A DNA stretch of 64,000 nt from Monodelphis domestica (GCF_027887165.1 NC_077232.1:15401255-15465254), one strand, 5' to 3'; shown: positions 20,011 to 30,999, counted from the stretch's first letter. Made by a program: numbers and translations. The notes: generated by a model not told the origin, from the letters alone.

Positions 20011-20364
20011 TGGACCTCTACATTAGGGGCGGTGTAATGTCCCTGAACAACTTTCAGGGATCCAGGAGAAAAAAAACACCATTCATAAGCAAAGGATAAA
20101 CTATGGGAGTGGAAACACCGAGAAAAAGCAACTGCCTGAATACAGAGGTTGAGGGGACATGACAGAGGATAGACTTTAAATGAACACTCTAATGCAAATA
20201 CTATCAACAAAGCAATGGGTTCAAATCAAGAAAACATCTAATGCCCAGTGGACTTACGCGTCGGCTATGGGGGGTGGGGGGGAGGAAAAGAAAATGATCT
20301 ATGTCTTTAACGAATAATGCTTGGAAATGATCAAATAAAATATATTTAAAAAAAAAAAAAAGAA
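20011..20364 (+). other. L1 3' UTR and poly(A) tail
   Basis: Contains a G-rich stretch (about 20268-20284) and an AATAAA signal at 20334-20339, followed by the A tail. The same organisation is at 47080-47433. The target duplication follows directly. Confidence 0.9.
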
Positions 20365-20379
20365 AAGAAAGAAGCTTGA

Positions 20380-20732
20380 AACTTTTATATCCAGAGAATG
20401 AACTGTTGCAGAAAGATGCCGAAAACCTACACTTCATCAAGAAGATCAAGAATGAACTTTGGATGTGATTGATTGGACTGAACTTTTGATTGAACATTTA
20501 TTGTAACATTTATGCCAAAAGGGACTGCCCCTAATTTGGCTTTCTGTCAATGTGCCTGGCAAACATTGGTTTTGCTTTCTTTTCTTTTCTATTTCCTCTC
20601 TCACTATTCTAATTTCTCTTAGAAAATTGAATAATGTGTATATCTTTAGTTAGAAGTGAATTTAGAACTACAAAATGATTATGTTAAATGATCAATGGGG
20701 AGACTAGTCTCCCAATGATCATCAGGGGGGAT
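20380..20732 (+). promoter_or_regulatory. ERV-B 3' module, palindrome and polypurine tract 2
   Basis: This is the continuation of the module split by the L1 (13783-13933 plus this part). It contains a perfect 16-bp palindrome GGGAGACTAGTCTCCC at 20698-20713 and polypurine tract 2 (TCAGGGGGG, 20722-20730) that primes plus-strand synthesis just before the LTR. The palindrome is identical in ERV-C (25990-26005) and imperfect in ERV-A (398-413). Confidence 0.75.
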
Positions 20733-21696
20733 TGTAAACCTCAAATTTCCTTAGACTTATAAATGTTGGTAATTTCACCATTGGGATATTTCATACTTGG
20801 AAAATTTCTTACTGATAGTCTATTGGAATGGGAACTCCATTGGCATGGGAGGTTCCTTCTCTTTCCTTCTTAAGATTACTTTAGGACAGAAACCTTTTGC
20901 TGAACAATGGAAAGGACTTTGACCTATGCTTAAGCATAGAACAGGAATTTCTTTGAGTCTTGATTGATTTTAGAATTGATACAATGGAGATACTTGGAAT
21001 AAATCTCCACCCTATTCAGTCCTAATAGGATTGAGTAAGGGCTGCAGCCTAGATCAAAATTTAATTATTCCAATCTCTACCATACTCAAGTTAACAGGAT
21101 TTAGAAAGGGCTGTAACAAAGGAGTAAAGATTTAATCATTTGAAAAATATGACCTTCAACAGACATGTGCAAAAGCCAGAAACCTCTGGGCGGTCCTGGG
21201 TTAAGTGAGAGCCTCCATTGACAGGGAAATTGATGAAGAGTGATTGGTAGATGTGAGGACTGAGGGGAGGCAACTTGGATGGTGTCCTTAAAGATAGGAG
21301 GGTCTGGAGACTGGAGGTGGTGGAGTTTTTGGTCGGTGTGGTTCCTGGGCTCTGAGAAGGCTTGCTCTGAAGGAAGCTGAAGGTGGGGGCCCCTGAGACT
21401 GTTTCTCCATTTTGGACACGTGAGTAATAGGGACTGATCTCTTTTCTTTGCCCCAGCTATCTAAGGGCTTGGGCCTTTTGGCCCAGCCTAAACAGAAGGG
21501 GTATTTAAGCCCTATTCCCTTCTCTCCCCTTTCTCTCTCTCTATATATCTCTAATTCCTTTCTTGCTCCTATTGTAATTAAACTCCAAAAAAGGCTGACG
21601 GCTGACTTGAGTTTTTCAATTAGGAATTACATAGCTGATTCCTTGGCGACCTTAAATTAATATAAATCAGTCTTTTAAAGTGATTCCCTTGTAACA
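20733..21696 (+). repeat. ERV-B 3' LTR
   Basis: 964 bp, the same length as the 5' LTR. By eye only two substitutions separate them: one in the TCTCTATATA tract (near 9583 / 21540) and an A/G in GACAGCTGAC / GACGGCTGAC. It ends GTAACA, followed by the target repeat GAGC at 21697-21700. Confidence 0.93.
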
Positions 21697-22290
21697 GAGC
21701 AATCAATGTTTTTCCAATTGTTTAGATCTAGTTTTAATTGTGTGGAGAGTATTTTGTAGTTGTGTTCATATAGTTCCTGTGTTTGTCTCTGCAGATAGAT
21801 TCCTAAATATTTTATATTGTCTCAGGTGACTTTAAATGGAATTTCTTTTTCTAATTCTTGCTGCTGAACTGGGTTGGAGATATAAAGAAATCCTGATGAC
21901 TTATGTGCATTTATTTTGTATCCTACAACTTTGCTAAAGTTGTTGATTATTTCGATTAGCTTTTTGGTTAATTCTCTAGGATTCTTTAAGTAAATCATCA
22001 TGTCATCTGCAAAGAGTGACAGCTTGGTCTCCTCATTGCCAATTTTAATACCTTCCAGACCTTTAAAACCTTCCTTCTATCTTCCCCTTAAACCTGAGTG
22101 TTATCGGATTCTAGCTTTTTGGAGGGGCGTACCTTTTGAATTAAGTCCAGCAGGAGAGTTCCTTGGCTATGTCTTGTTGTTAAGCTTGTTTTTCAGTTCC
22201 CTAGGAGCATTCAGTTTGTAATCAGTTAGGAAGGGTATTCAGAGGTCTGAACTTCTGCTCCTTCTAGGCTGCCATATTGACTCCACCTCT
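21697..22290 (-). mobile_element. Old L1, 5' part (split by ERV-B)
   Basis: 21697-22058 continues the ORF2 reverse-transcriptase region of the L1 at 6992-8776, including the complement of the active-site region near 22000-22020. From about 22080 to 22290 it matches the L1 5' end: complement of the YY1-like start at 22268-22280 and of GTTCAGA at 22238-22250. ORF1 and the first half of ORF2 are therefore missing between about 22058 and 22080. The target duplication TGAGGCTCCC follows at 22291-22300. Confidence 0.8.
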
Positions 22291-22300
22291 TGAGGCTCCC

Positions 22301-22550
22301 TTTAAAAGTTCCAGGGGGACCACAAGTGAAAAGGCAGACAAAACAAAGCCTTTTTTCCTGAGACTGAAGCTCTTTTTAAAACTAAGTTTGGGAGAGGTCA
22401 CAGGTGATCTTCCATTAGCCCTCAGGCTAAAACTGCTAGGACCATGTGCTATCCTCTCTTGAGAAAAGCCCACTTAATTTTTTTTTTAAACTAGAGAAAC
22501 TGATAAGCAGGAAAATAGGATTTAAGCTGGCTCACTATGTTTACTCTGGT
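22301..22550. other. Unassigned 250 bp
   Basis: Between the old L1 and the first ERV-C LTR match. I recognise no gene or repeat. The stretch around 22345-22375 loosely resembles 6960-6985 on the other side of the L1 insertion. The small frames here are not supported. Confidence 0.4.
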
Positions 22551-23132
22551 CACCTGTTTCATACATTGAGTGGGAGGTCTGTGACCCATGTGTGAAAGAA
22601 TGGGCATTCATGTAGTGGAGCATTGGCTGTGATTAGTAGACGTAAAATTTAGGGGAAATTACACAATAGAAAGAGGTCTTTATAAGTGGAAACAGAGACA
22701 CACAGGGGGGACACTCAGACTTGGAGTGAGGACAGACACTTGAGAGATATTTGGAGTGAAGAGATACACTTGGAATTTGAGGCTAATGAAAGAACTGCTG
22801 ATTTAACTGACAATGTGGTGAGTGTAAAGGCTCACTTTATTCCTTGCCCTTCCTGGAGGTGTGAGCCTCTTGGAAAGGCCCATCATCTTGAGACTCTTAC
22901 CCCTGGCTGGGTGCCTTTGAATTGCTATCTTTACCAGAAGAAGCCAGAGTTCTCTCTCACTCTCTCCCTCTTTCTCTCTCTCTCCCCTTTTCTCACTTCC
23001 TTAATATCTTCTTTCTATTATAAACAAACTACTATAATTTCTATTTTACTTTAGTAATTCCTTTTTGGGATTTAGAAATTAAATTCTTGGTGACCAATTA
23101 AATATTCAGTCCAGCCATAAATTTAATAATTT
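22551..23132 (+). mobile_element. ERV-C 5' LTR, truncated at its start
   Basis: Matches the solo LTR 29271-30113 and the ERV-C 3' LTR from TTTCATACATTGAGTGGGAG onward. TATA-like TCTTTATAAG at about 22676, a splice-donor-like GGTGAGTG at about 22816, and a U5 end with AATTAAATATTCAGTCC are visible. The first ~280 bp of U3 are missing. A primer-binding-site-like TTTGGCTGAGCA follows at about 23130. Confidence 0.75.
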
Positions 23133-23141
23133 GGCTGAGCA

Positions 23142-24050
23142 TGTTGGTTCTGATGAATGTAATATTTATTGGAAAATATGGGGAGGATATGAAAAACCAA
23201 GGGATTATGGGATGTTTGTAGCAGGGTATGGAGGAGTTGAGGGGAGAGAGGGAATATTGCTTGGTGAGTCAAAGGAGAGAGATGCCCCCTGCTGAGAGGA
23301 AGCAGCAGGGGTCTGATAAGGACTGTTTGTCTTAAATGACTGAACTGATGGTCAGCTCCCTCTATTCCCCAGAAAGATAGTTCAATTAACTGATTGCTAA
23401 TTCAAAGAATATAAAGTTTAATAACCAGTTAGAATTGGAGGTTTTTTCCTCAACTTTTGGAGTTGAGGCCAGGTCCCACCGGCTGGTTGCGGGTTTCTCA
23501 CACTCCCTTTGTCAGTGCTAGTTTTGTCAATTTCAGAATCTTAGCTGTAGACACAAAGCAAACAAGAACAGTTCTAACTTTCAAAAGGGTTTGGGCCTGA
23601 ATCTTTGGGCTGAACTCCAGATTGGGCTGAACAAGCTCCACCCTCCTCCTACCCCAGGAAAGAAGTAAAACCCATCAGGAAGGAAGTGCTAGTCACAAGA
23701 CCCAACTGCCACTCTTAGTTGCCCCTTCCCCCACCAACTGTCAGTCTAGTTTCTTTTCCACATGAAATACCCTCAATCTTCTTAACTTTCCTAAACTTTT
23801 CCTTTACTGTGACTATCCCTAAGTCAGCTTTTAATACCTTATTTTGAATCTACACAAATCACCTGAATAGGTAAGTTTGCTGTTTTCAATTCTCCCTTGC
23901 CCTAGGGAACAATCAACCTAATTAGCCTATCCTCAGTGACAATACTATCTGGCTAGATTGCTCTTAACTAGCACTGAGGAAAACATGGAGAAAGGAGCCC
24001 TACTAGAGAGAGTTATTGCATTAAAGTTTTAGACTTTTCTCCATATGCCC
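23142..24050 (-). mobile_element. Probable second LTR in ERV-C leader
   Basis: Read on the minus strand, 23142-23175 ends CCAATAAATATTACATTC...AACA, like a U5 with poly(A) signal AATAAA and a CA end. The sequence separates the ERV-C primer-binding site from its gag fragment and matches nothing else in the window. Its right edge and target duplication were not resolved. It may instead be leader sequence specific to this copy. Confidence 0.4.
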
Positions 24051-24360
24051 TTTCACTCAGAAGAGTTAATTAGATTAAAACTGAAAAATCAGGGAGAGAC
24101 CATACCCCCTTTGCAGAAATCCACAGATAAATTGATAACATGACTTTACTGAGGAAAAGGAGTCCATGTAATGATGTAAGAACTGGCTATAGGAAAAAAG
24201 AAATAATAACTTTAGAAATAATAACTATAGAAATGACTATAATAATGATTAAAGAAATCACAACTTTGGAACTGATAAGAATAACTATAATGATGAAAGG
24301 AATCAAAATTCTAGAAATATAAATTGGGAAAATAACACAAACCAACTAATTCGATAACAT
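24051..24360 (+). pseudogene. gag: ERV-C gag C-terminal fragment
   Basis: Short similarity to the ERV-B Gag end: CCTTTGCAGAAATCCA corresponds to the stretch before the zinc knuckle, and 24190-24330 is the ATAATAACTATAGAAAT-type repeat encoding the Asn-rich tail. The zinc knuckle and capsid are deleted and the frame is broken. Confidence 0.6.
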
Positions 24361-24429
24361 TATAATTAAGTGGAGCTCATCCAAAAAATACTCAAGGTTC
24401 TACTATCCCTCCATGTGGGGCAGAAGGTG

Positions 24430-24600
24430 GTGCATGTTAGGCTCTTGTTTTTGTTGATATTAACCCTTCTCAGTTTTGTCTCCCCTCCAAATAGTAGCAA
24501 AGAAGAGGAAATGGATTTTTTTAAATATAATACTTCTGTGACTGATTATACATTCGGTTGATAATGAATAATTGACTATATTGATTGGATTTAATTATTG
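24430..24600 (+). other. ERV-C gag/3' junction (acceptor-like)
   Basis: 24440-24500 repeats the ERV-B acceptor block (GTTGATATTAACCCTTCTCAG, then a pyrimidine run and AAATAGTAG). It then runs through GAAATGGATTTTTTTAAATA, shared with ERV-D, to a stretch like the integrase end (CTTCTGTGACTGATTATAC). Protease, reverse transcriptase and nearly all integrase are absent. Confidence 0.55.
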
Positions 24601-26024
24601 ATTATGATAAGACTTCCCTATTGATGGATATATTCTATTTTACTTCACTTAATTTGTGCCATACAATATTTTATTTTTTTCTTCATTCTTTTTTTGCATT
24701 TGAAGCACATGATATTATATTGAAAATATTTTCTTTTAACTATTATTATGATTTTTTCAATGAGCTAAAATATTCATTTGAGTTGCATATAAATGTATAC
24801 CCAAAGATTTACACGATGGGAACCTGCCATTTATTGATAAATGTTACAAGACTATTATTAATGATTGTGTCTAATTCTAGGAAATGGGATCAAAAAAGGA
24901 ACACAGATTTAATCTACATAGTATCATAGAAGCACAGATTTAACCTGAAAAGTAGGAAAAGAGAACACAGGTCTAAAGGAAACCAATCCATGTGGGATTG
25001 ATGAACTTCTACGCCAATATGATAAGACTTGAACCTAGTTTGAGATTTGAGGTTGGGCCTCTTGACATATGTTAAGACATACAACTCCTTGAACCACAAA
25101 CATTGTAAAATACTTTCTATGAAAGTACCTAACAATTGGATACTCTGACTCCCCTATCCATGAGAAATGAGGAAATGATCAGATCAGGGAATGACACTTC
25201 CCTTTTTAGACAAAAATCTAGTCCTTTTTTCTCTCTTATATTATTGCAACTTCCTGTAGTACTGACTTATAATACATAAATACAACATTACTGCAATTTT
25301 TTCCTCCACAGATCTGTAGGACAGAAATTTACTTTAATTGGACCCTAATAACAAGGGCCTATTGTGAATTTGTTCTTTTTTAATTCAGAAATTTTATATA
25401 CATAATTTTAAATATTTTGATTTTGATTTTGACTTTATTTCTCTAAAAAGCTTAATATTTTCCTCTATTTTACTTTTATGTTTCTGTTTTTTTTTCTTTT
25501 GAAAATTGACTCATACAAAACATAACTCAACCATTTTGAGTTCATCTGAGTGTTGATGAACACCCTCTTCAGCGGGGATTGTATTGTATTTTTATTTTTA
25601 GAAATCAAAGATTTAAAATTTTATTTAAGAAGAATTTCAGGAAAAGAAGTTTGCTAACTCCTCTAATCCAGAGATTTAACTCTTTGAAGAAAGATGCTTG
25701 CAGAAACATACACTTCATCAAGAAATTCCAGAATGAACTTTTGGGTGCAATCAATTGAACAGAAGGGGATTGAGCATTTATTGTAAATGTACAGTTTTAT
25801 GCAAAATGGGACTGCCACCAAATTTGGCTTTTAGTCAATGAGCCTAGTAAAACATTGTTTTGCTTTCTCTTTTTTTTATTTGCCTCTTATCTCTAAATAT
25901 TTGAATTACCCCTTAGAAAGTGAAATATTGTATACATCTATAATTAGAAGTTTTTAGGGGTAGAAGATGATTATGTTAAATGAACAATGGGGAGACTAGT
26001 CTCCCAATGATCATCAAGGGGGAT
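24600..26024 (+). mobile_element. ERV-C env-less 3' region and module
   Basis: Carries the same blocks as ERV-B: GGGAACCTGCCATTTATTGATAA (24819-24841), a decayed version of the short-ORF region near 25245-25350, polypurine tract 1 near 25570, the perfect palindrome at 25990-26005, and polypurine tract 2 at about 26013-26022. No env is detectable. Confidence 0.7.
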
Positions 26025-26460
26025 TGCGAAGATTGAATTTGGCTCTCCCCTGATTGTAACAATGAAGGTACTTAGCTTTTCCTTGCCTGTGAAGATTAAG
26101 TTGTAATCTCCTGTCTATTTTTAGATTTTAATCCCCAAAATGTAAAGCACAGTACTTAAAGTTGCATATAGAAATCTACCCATTTGGGATTTTAACCACA
26201 AAAAGGTGTAAACACTCATTTCATACACTGAGTGGGAGGTCTGTGACTCACATGTGAAAAAAATGGGCAGTCCTGGAGTGGAGCTTTGGCTGTGATAGGT
26301 AGACGTAAAATTTAGGGGAAGTGACACAATAGAAAAAGGTCTTTAAAAGTGAAAACAGAGACACAGAGGAGACACTCAGATTTGGAGTGAAGACAGACAC
26401 TTGAAGAGAGACACTTGGAGTGAAGAGACACACTTGGAGTTTGAGACTGATAAAAGAATC
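26025..26460 (+). mobile_element. ERV-C 3' LTR, 3'-truncated
   Basis: Starts TGCGAAGATTGAATTTGG, like the solo LTR at 29271. It carries the U3 block around 26215-26330 and a TATA-like TCTTTAAAAG at about 26340, then stops near 26460 where unrelated pyrimidine-rich sequence begins. R-U5 is lost. Confidence 0.75.
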
Positions 26461-26992
26461 TGATTGTGTTTTATGGGTGAGTTCATTCCATTCACATTCA
26501 GAGTTATGGTTACCAGCTGTGTATTTCCCAGCATTTTGATTTCCACTACTAGTCCTGCCCTTCATTCTTTCCTTATTTCCTTATATATCAGTTTATTGTT
26601 TTTAATTGGTCCCCCTAATTCCCACCCTTCTTTCACTTCCCTTTCTACCCCAATCCATTCTTATTCCCCTCTTATTTTCTATAGTCTTTTTAAACTAACC
26701 CCCACCCTCTCCCTCCCTTATATTGCTTCCCTCCCCACCAGTTCTTTTGTTACCCTTCTACTTCCTTATGGGGTGCAAATCAATTCTCTGCCTCAATGTA
26801 TTTGATTGTTTTTCCCTCTTTGAGTCAATTTCAATGCATGTAAGAATTGAGTACTTCCTATCTCCAATCTCTTTATCCTTCCAGTGTATTAATGTTCTCC
26901 CCACTCCTGCCATGGCTGCTTTGTGACATATAAATTTAACCCTTTTTGTTTCTTTTCCAATTTCTCTTAGTATTAACCTTTTTTAAAACTCT

Positions 26993-27039
<47 letters not shown>

Positions 27040-27320
27040 TATGTATATAGATATATGCATACATATATCTATATACATATATATGTCTTGGCATTTCATC
27101 CTATACAGTTTGTCACTGTTTCCTCTAAGTATAATTTTCCTAGATACCAAAGTGAAAATAACAATTTTAAGAGTTACCAATATCCTCTTCTTTTAGGGAT
27201 ACATATCATTTTAACTTATTTGGGTCCCTTAAGAAAAGTTTGTTTTCTGTGTTTTGTTTTTGCTTTTTCCCCCTTTTCTTAATTACCTTTTGATGATTCT
27301 ATTAAATTCTGTGTTTGGGC
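26461..27320 (-). mobile_element. Probable antisense L1 spacer debris with TA repeat
   Basis: A long pyrimidine-rich stretch (26461-26980) resembles the complement of a purine-rich L1 inter-ORF spacer but is too diverged to align by eye. A TA/CATA microsatellite is at 26997-27085. No gene is supported. Confidence 0.35.
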
Positions 27321-29270
27321 ATCAATTTTTCTAAATAACTTACTATAAAATACTTGTGATTCTTCTTACCAATACAAATCCTGATACAAAATGGATATAA
27401 TTATAAGACATTTCACACAAGCAAAGACAGATCTAAACAATGAGAAACGATAATTGCTCATGGGTAGGTGAAGTAAAAATAAAAAAAATTAAAATTCTAC
27501 CTAGATTAATTTATTCAATCACATAATAATCAAACTATCAAGAATTACTTAATATAAGTAGAAAAACAAGAATAATTTTATACAAAAAAAAAAGAAAATC
27601 ATGACTATCAAGGGAAGCAAAGTAAACAAATGAAGGAAAGCTACCTAATAGTAAAAGATTTTAATGCATATTAAAAAGTTCTAATCTTCAAAAAACAAGT
27701 AATGGTGATGAAATAGACTGGAGGATAATTCAAATATGTTACAGAAACAATATTGTGTTCAACAGTTTTCTAATGTATCATGAACACAAGGATTCAAACC
27801 TTAACAAGAACTCATTTGAAAACTATTTTCTAGAAAAACTGGAAATCAGTTTGGCAAATATTAGGGACAGATTAACATATCACAGTGGATGTCAAAATAA
27901 AGTCAGAACAGTCACATGACTTATACATAAAGGATTATTTCAAAAATAAATTAGGAGTGCATGAAAATATATATCTGTCAAATTTATAGAAATGAGAATA
28001 TTTTATGATGAAACCAAGATATTTATAGAATCATAGAAAGTCAAATATATTTTGAATCAATAAATCATAAAAGCTTCACAATTTTTTTTAATTTTATGTA
28101 ATCAAACATAACTATTTTACATTCCATGTTATTATCTTTTGTTTAGTCATGAAGTCTTCTCTGATCTAAAGATCAGACAAGTTCTTTTTTACTTGCTTCC
28201 CTAATTTACTTATGATTTTACAATGTCTGATATTAATTTATCCATTTTGACCTAATACTTGTATACAATGTGAGATATTGGTATATGCATATTTTCTTTC
28301 AAACTGATTTCCAGTTTTCCTAGCAATTTTTATCAAATGGTCAATTTCAAACAAAAGAGTGTGGATCTTTAGGCTCATCAAATACTAGGTTTCTTTAGTT
28401 GTTTATTACTGTCAAATGAATACCTATCATATTCCACTAATGAACCAGTATTCTCAGTCATTAACAAATTGCTTTCCTGATTACTACTTTGTAAGAATTA
28501 GTATGGTATTTAATGAGTAAATTAACTGAGGTAGAATTATCATTTTTATATTGACTGATCCAATCCATGAACATGTAGTATTTCTCCAGTTGTTGTTCTA
28601 TTTTTGTTAAAATATTTTTATAATTGCTTTCAGATAATCTCCGAGTTTGCCTTGGTAATTAGGTTTACAAGAATTTTTATATTGTGTGTAGTGTTTTTAA
28701 ATTCAATAACTATTTCAATTTTTTTCCTTCTAGGTTTTGTTGTTAATGGGATTTTTTCAATTTTCATAAGAATAAATAATAAAGTTCTTATTATGTGTCA
28801 GACATGCTCTTTATAATAGTCTTCTCAATTCCTCAAATATATTTTTAATCTATCTATCTTAGTTAGAGAGAAAAATGAGTCAGACCCAGAGAAAGTCAGC
28901 GAAAAAGATATAGTGAGAGACACACACATAACTATTATAATGCCAAGGAGACAAAAGTCACAGATTTGGAAAGGATAGTAACTAAAAAAGTATAGGCAAA
29001 GCCTCAGATGAAAAAGAAAATGCAGTTTGATGACAAGTTCAATTTGAATTGCTGGAAAACAGGAAGCAAGACTTGTGTTTTTAGACATGATATGGATGAA
29101 ATGAGAAAATAAAAGAAAGCGTAATAAAACATGCAAGAGTTGTACCACAGATTATAAAATTTAAAAAAAAATTAAGAAAATTTCTATATTTTGGCAACAA
29201 ATTCAGCAGGAAAGGCTAGGGAATTTCCATTCAATATATCTGCAGAAAACAAAATATTTCTGAAGACTAC
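27320..29270. mobile_element. Decayed L1 fragments
   Basis: 27350-27600 resembles plus-strand L1 ORF2 (AATTGCTCATGGGTAGG, then TTCTACCTAGATTAATTTATTCA), matching 18600-18700 of the intact copy. 28100-28560 resembles ORF2 in the opposite direction (TTTCCTAGCAATTTTTATCAAA, then GTGTGGATCTTTAGG). 28600-29270 shows nothing I can name. All frames are destroyed. Confidence 0.55.
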
Positions 29271-30113
29271 TGTGAAGATTGGATTTGGCTCTCCCTATTG
29301 TAACAATGAAGGTACTTATCTCTTACTTGATTGTGAAGATTAAATTCTATTCTCCTGTCTATTTTTAGATGTTAATCCCCAAGGTGTAACCCCAGTACTT
29401 AAAGTAGATATACTCATTTTAACCACAAAAAGGAATGAACTAACCAGAAAAAGGTGTGAACTAACCACAAAAGATATGAACACCCATTTCATACATTGAG
29501 TGGAAGGTCTGAGGCCCATGTGTGAAAGAGTGGGCAGTCCTGAAGAGGAGCGTCTGCTGTGATTGGTAGACATAAAATTTAGGAGATGACAGAAGAGAAA
29601 AGGGTCTTTAAATAGTGAAAACAGAGACACACAGAGATCATCATCCATTCAATCTCTCTGAGTTGGACTGGAAAAGACTCATTCAGGCTTGGAGTGAAGA
29701 CAGTCACTCAAAGCTGGAGGGAAAACAGACACTCATATTTGGAGTGAAGACTCTTGGCTGTGGAACTGGACCCCTGGGGGAACTCTTGCAGGAGACCTCA
29801 GCCTGCTTCCTTTTTATACAGTCAGCTTGGTGAGTGAAAAGGCTGACTTTTTACTTGCTCTTTCTGGAGGTGTGAACCTCCAAGAAAGGCCCATCATCTT
29901 GAGACTTCTTATTTAACCTGACTGGTGCCTTAGAATTTCTACCTGGCTCAGAAGAAGCCTGAGCTTTCCCATGTTTCTCTTGCTCAATATCTTCCTCTAT
30001 TTTAAAATAAACTACCATGAATTCCATTTATTTGAGTAATACATTTTGGATTTAGAAATTAAATCCCTGGTGACCACCAATTAAATATTTAGTCCAACCA
30101 CATAAATTTAACA
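29271..30113 (+). mobile_element. Solo LTR with CTAC target duplication
   Basis: A complete 843-bp LTR from TGTGAAGATTGG to AATTTAACA, flanked by CTAC (29267-29270 and 30114-30117). It contains a TATA-like TCTTTAAATAG at about 29605, a splice-donor-like GGTGAGTG at about 29829, and AATAAA near 30006. Same type as the ERV-C LTRs. No internal ERV sequence adjoins. Confidence 0.88.
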
Positions 30114-30117
30114 CTAC

Positions 30118-30840
30118 CTTTCAGGACAAACCCAGGGATTATATGGATAGAGTTATAAAAGGTTCTCTACACAAATATAGTCAGATATAAATGACCAGAA
30201 AAACAATAATTGCTCATGAGTAGCCTAAGCCAATATAATAACAATGATAATTCATCCCCAATTTAATTTAACTATTCATTATCAAACCAATCAGGCTATC
30301 AAAAATTATTTCAAATAGCTGGAAAATAATAACAAAATGCACATGGAAGAATAAAATGTCAAAAATATCAATTAATGAAAAAAATGGATAAAGTAATATA
30401 ACTTAGATGTAGAAGATATCAAAATGTATTATAAGGTGGTAATCATAAAACTAATAATACAACAATTTGATACTGGCTAATAAATAGAGTAGTACATCCA
30501 TGGAATAGTTTTAGTAATCAACACATGTTAGTAAATAACCATAGTTAGGTAGTATTAGAAAAACCCAATGGTCCAAATTTTTGGAGGAAGAATCTAAGCT
30601 TTCCAAAAACTTCTGGGAAAAGTTAAAAAGAAATACTGGAAACTAGGCATAGACCAACATCTCATATCATATGCCAAGATAATATTAAAAGGTATAGTTG
30701 ATCACAAAATTAAAACTGGTACCAAAACAAATTAGAGGAATAATGAACCATTTACCCATCAAAATGAAAATAAGGTATGAATTTATGGCCAATTTAAAAC
30801 AGAGCATATTATTTGAAGTGAATTAGATCATTTTGATTGC
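30118..30840 (+). mobile_element. Decayed L1 ORF2 fragment
   Basis: Follows the ORF2 order of 18580-19100: AATTGCTCATGAGTAGCCTAAGCCAATATAATAA, CATGGAAGAATAAAATGTC, TTTGATACTGGCTAATAAATAG, then the CATAGACCAACATCTCAT region. Many frameshifts. Confidence 0.6.
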
Positions 30841-30937
30841 ATTAATCTTTTAAAATGTTGTCCAAGAACCTCCAGCATACCAAGATTGGAGGGAGAAAAT
30901 AATTGGGGAAATACATTTATTTAATTTTTTGACCCTG

Positions 30938-30990
30938 AATCAACACTGTATATTGGTTCTAAGAGAGAAGAGCAGTAAGAAAGTGCCTTT
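30938..30990 (-). mobile_element. SINE 3' fragment
   Basis: GACCCTGAATCAACACTGTATATTGGTTCTAAG resembles the tail of the tRNA-SINE at 34953-35137 in the same orientation. Only the tail is recognisable. Confidence 0.45.
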
Positions 30991-30999
30991 AATCTTTCA

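Larger units (their letters stand above)
13934..20364 (+). mobile_element. Full-length L1 with two open reading frames
   Basis: This is a 6.4-kb L1 inserted in the ERV-B 3' module. A 15-bp target duplication, AAGAAAGAAGCTTGA, flanks it (13919-13933 and 20365-20379), and the 3' end is A-rich. The start GGACTTCCGGTTAAGATGGCGG carries a YY1-like AAGATGGCGG (13946-13955), as expected at an intact L1 5' end. Both ORFs are uninterrupted, so this copy may still be competent. It is the youngest of three nested insertions. Confidence 0.95.
8777..21696 (+). mobile_element. ERV-B provirus, pol- and env-deleted, with nested L1
   Basis: This is a complete insertion bounded by 964-bp LTRs and a 4-bp target duplication GAGC (8773-8776 and 21697-21700). 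Removing it rejoins the old L1 exactly. Order: 5' LTR, leader, long gag, splice-acceptor-like junction, integrase C-terminus, env-less 3' region, polypurine tract 1, about 510 bp of module split by an L1, polypurine tract 2, 3' LTR. Protease, reverse transcriptase, RNase H and most of integrase are absent, so it needed enzymes from a relative. The LTRs differ at about two sites by eye, which implies a young insertion. Confidence 0.92.

Noticed and set aside
16535..20210. Several antisense ORFs within L1 ORF2
   Set aside because: Shadows of the real ORF2; no independent coding evidence.
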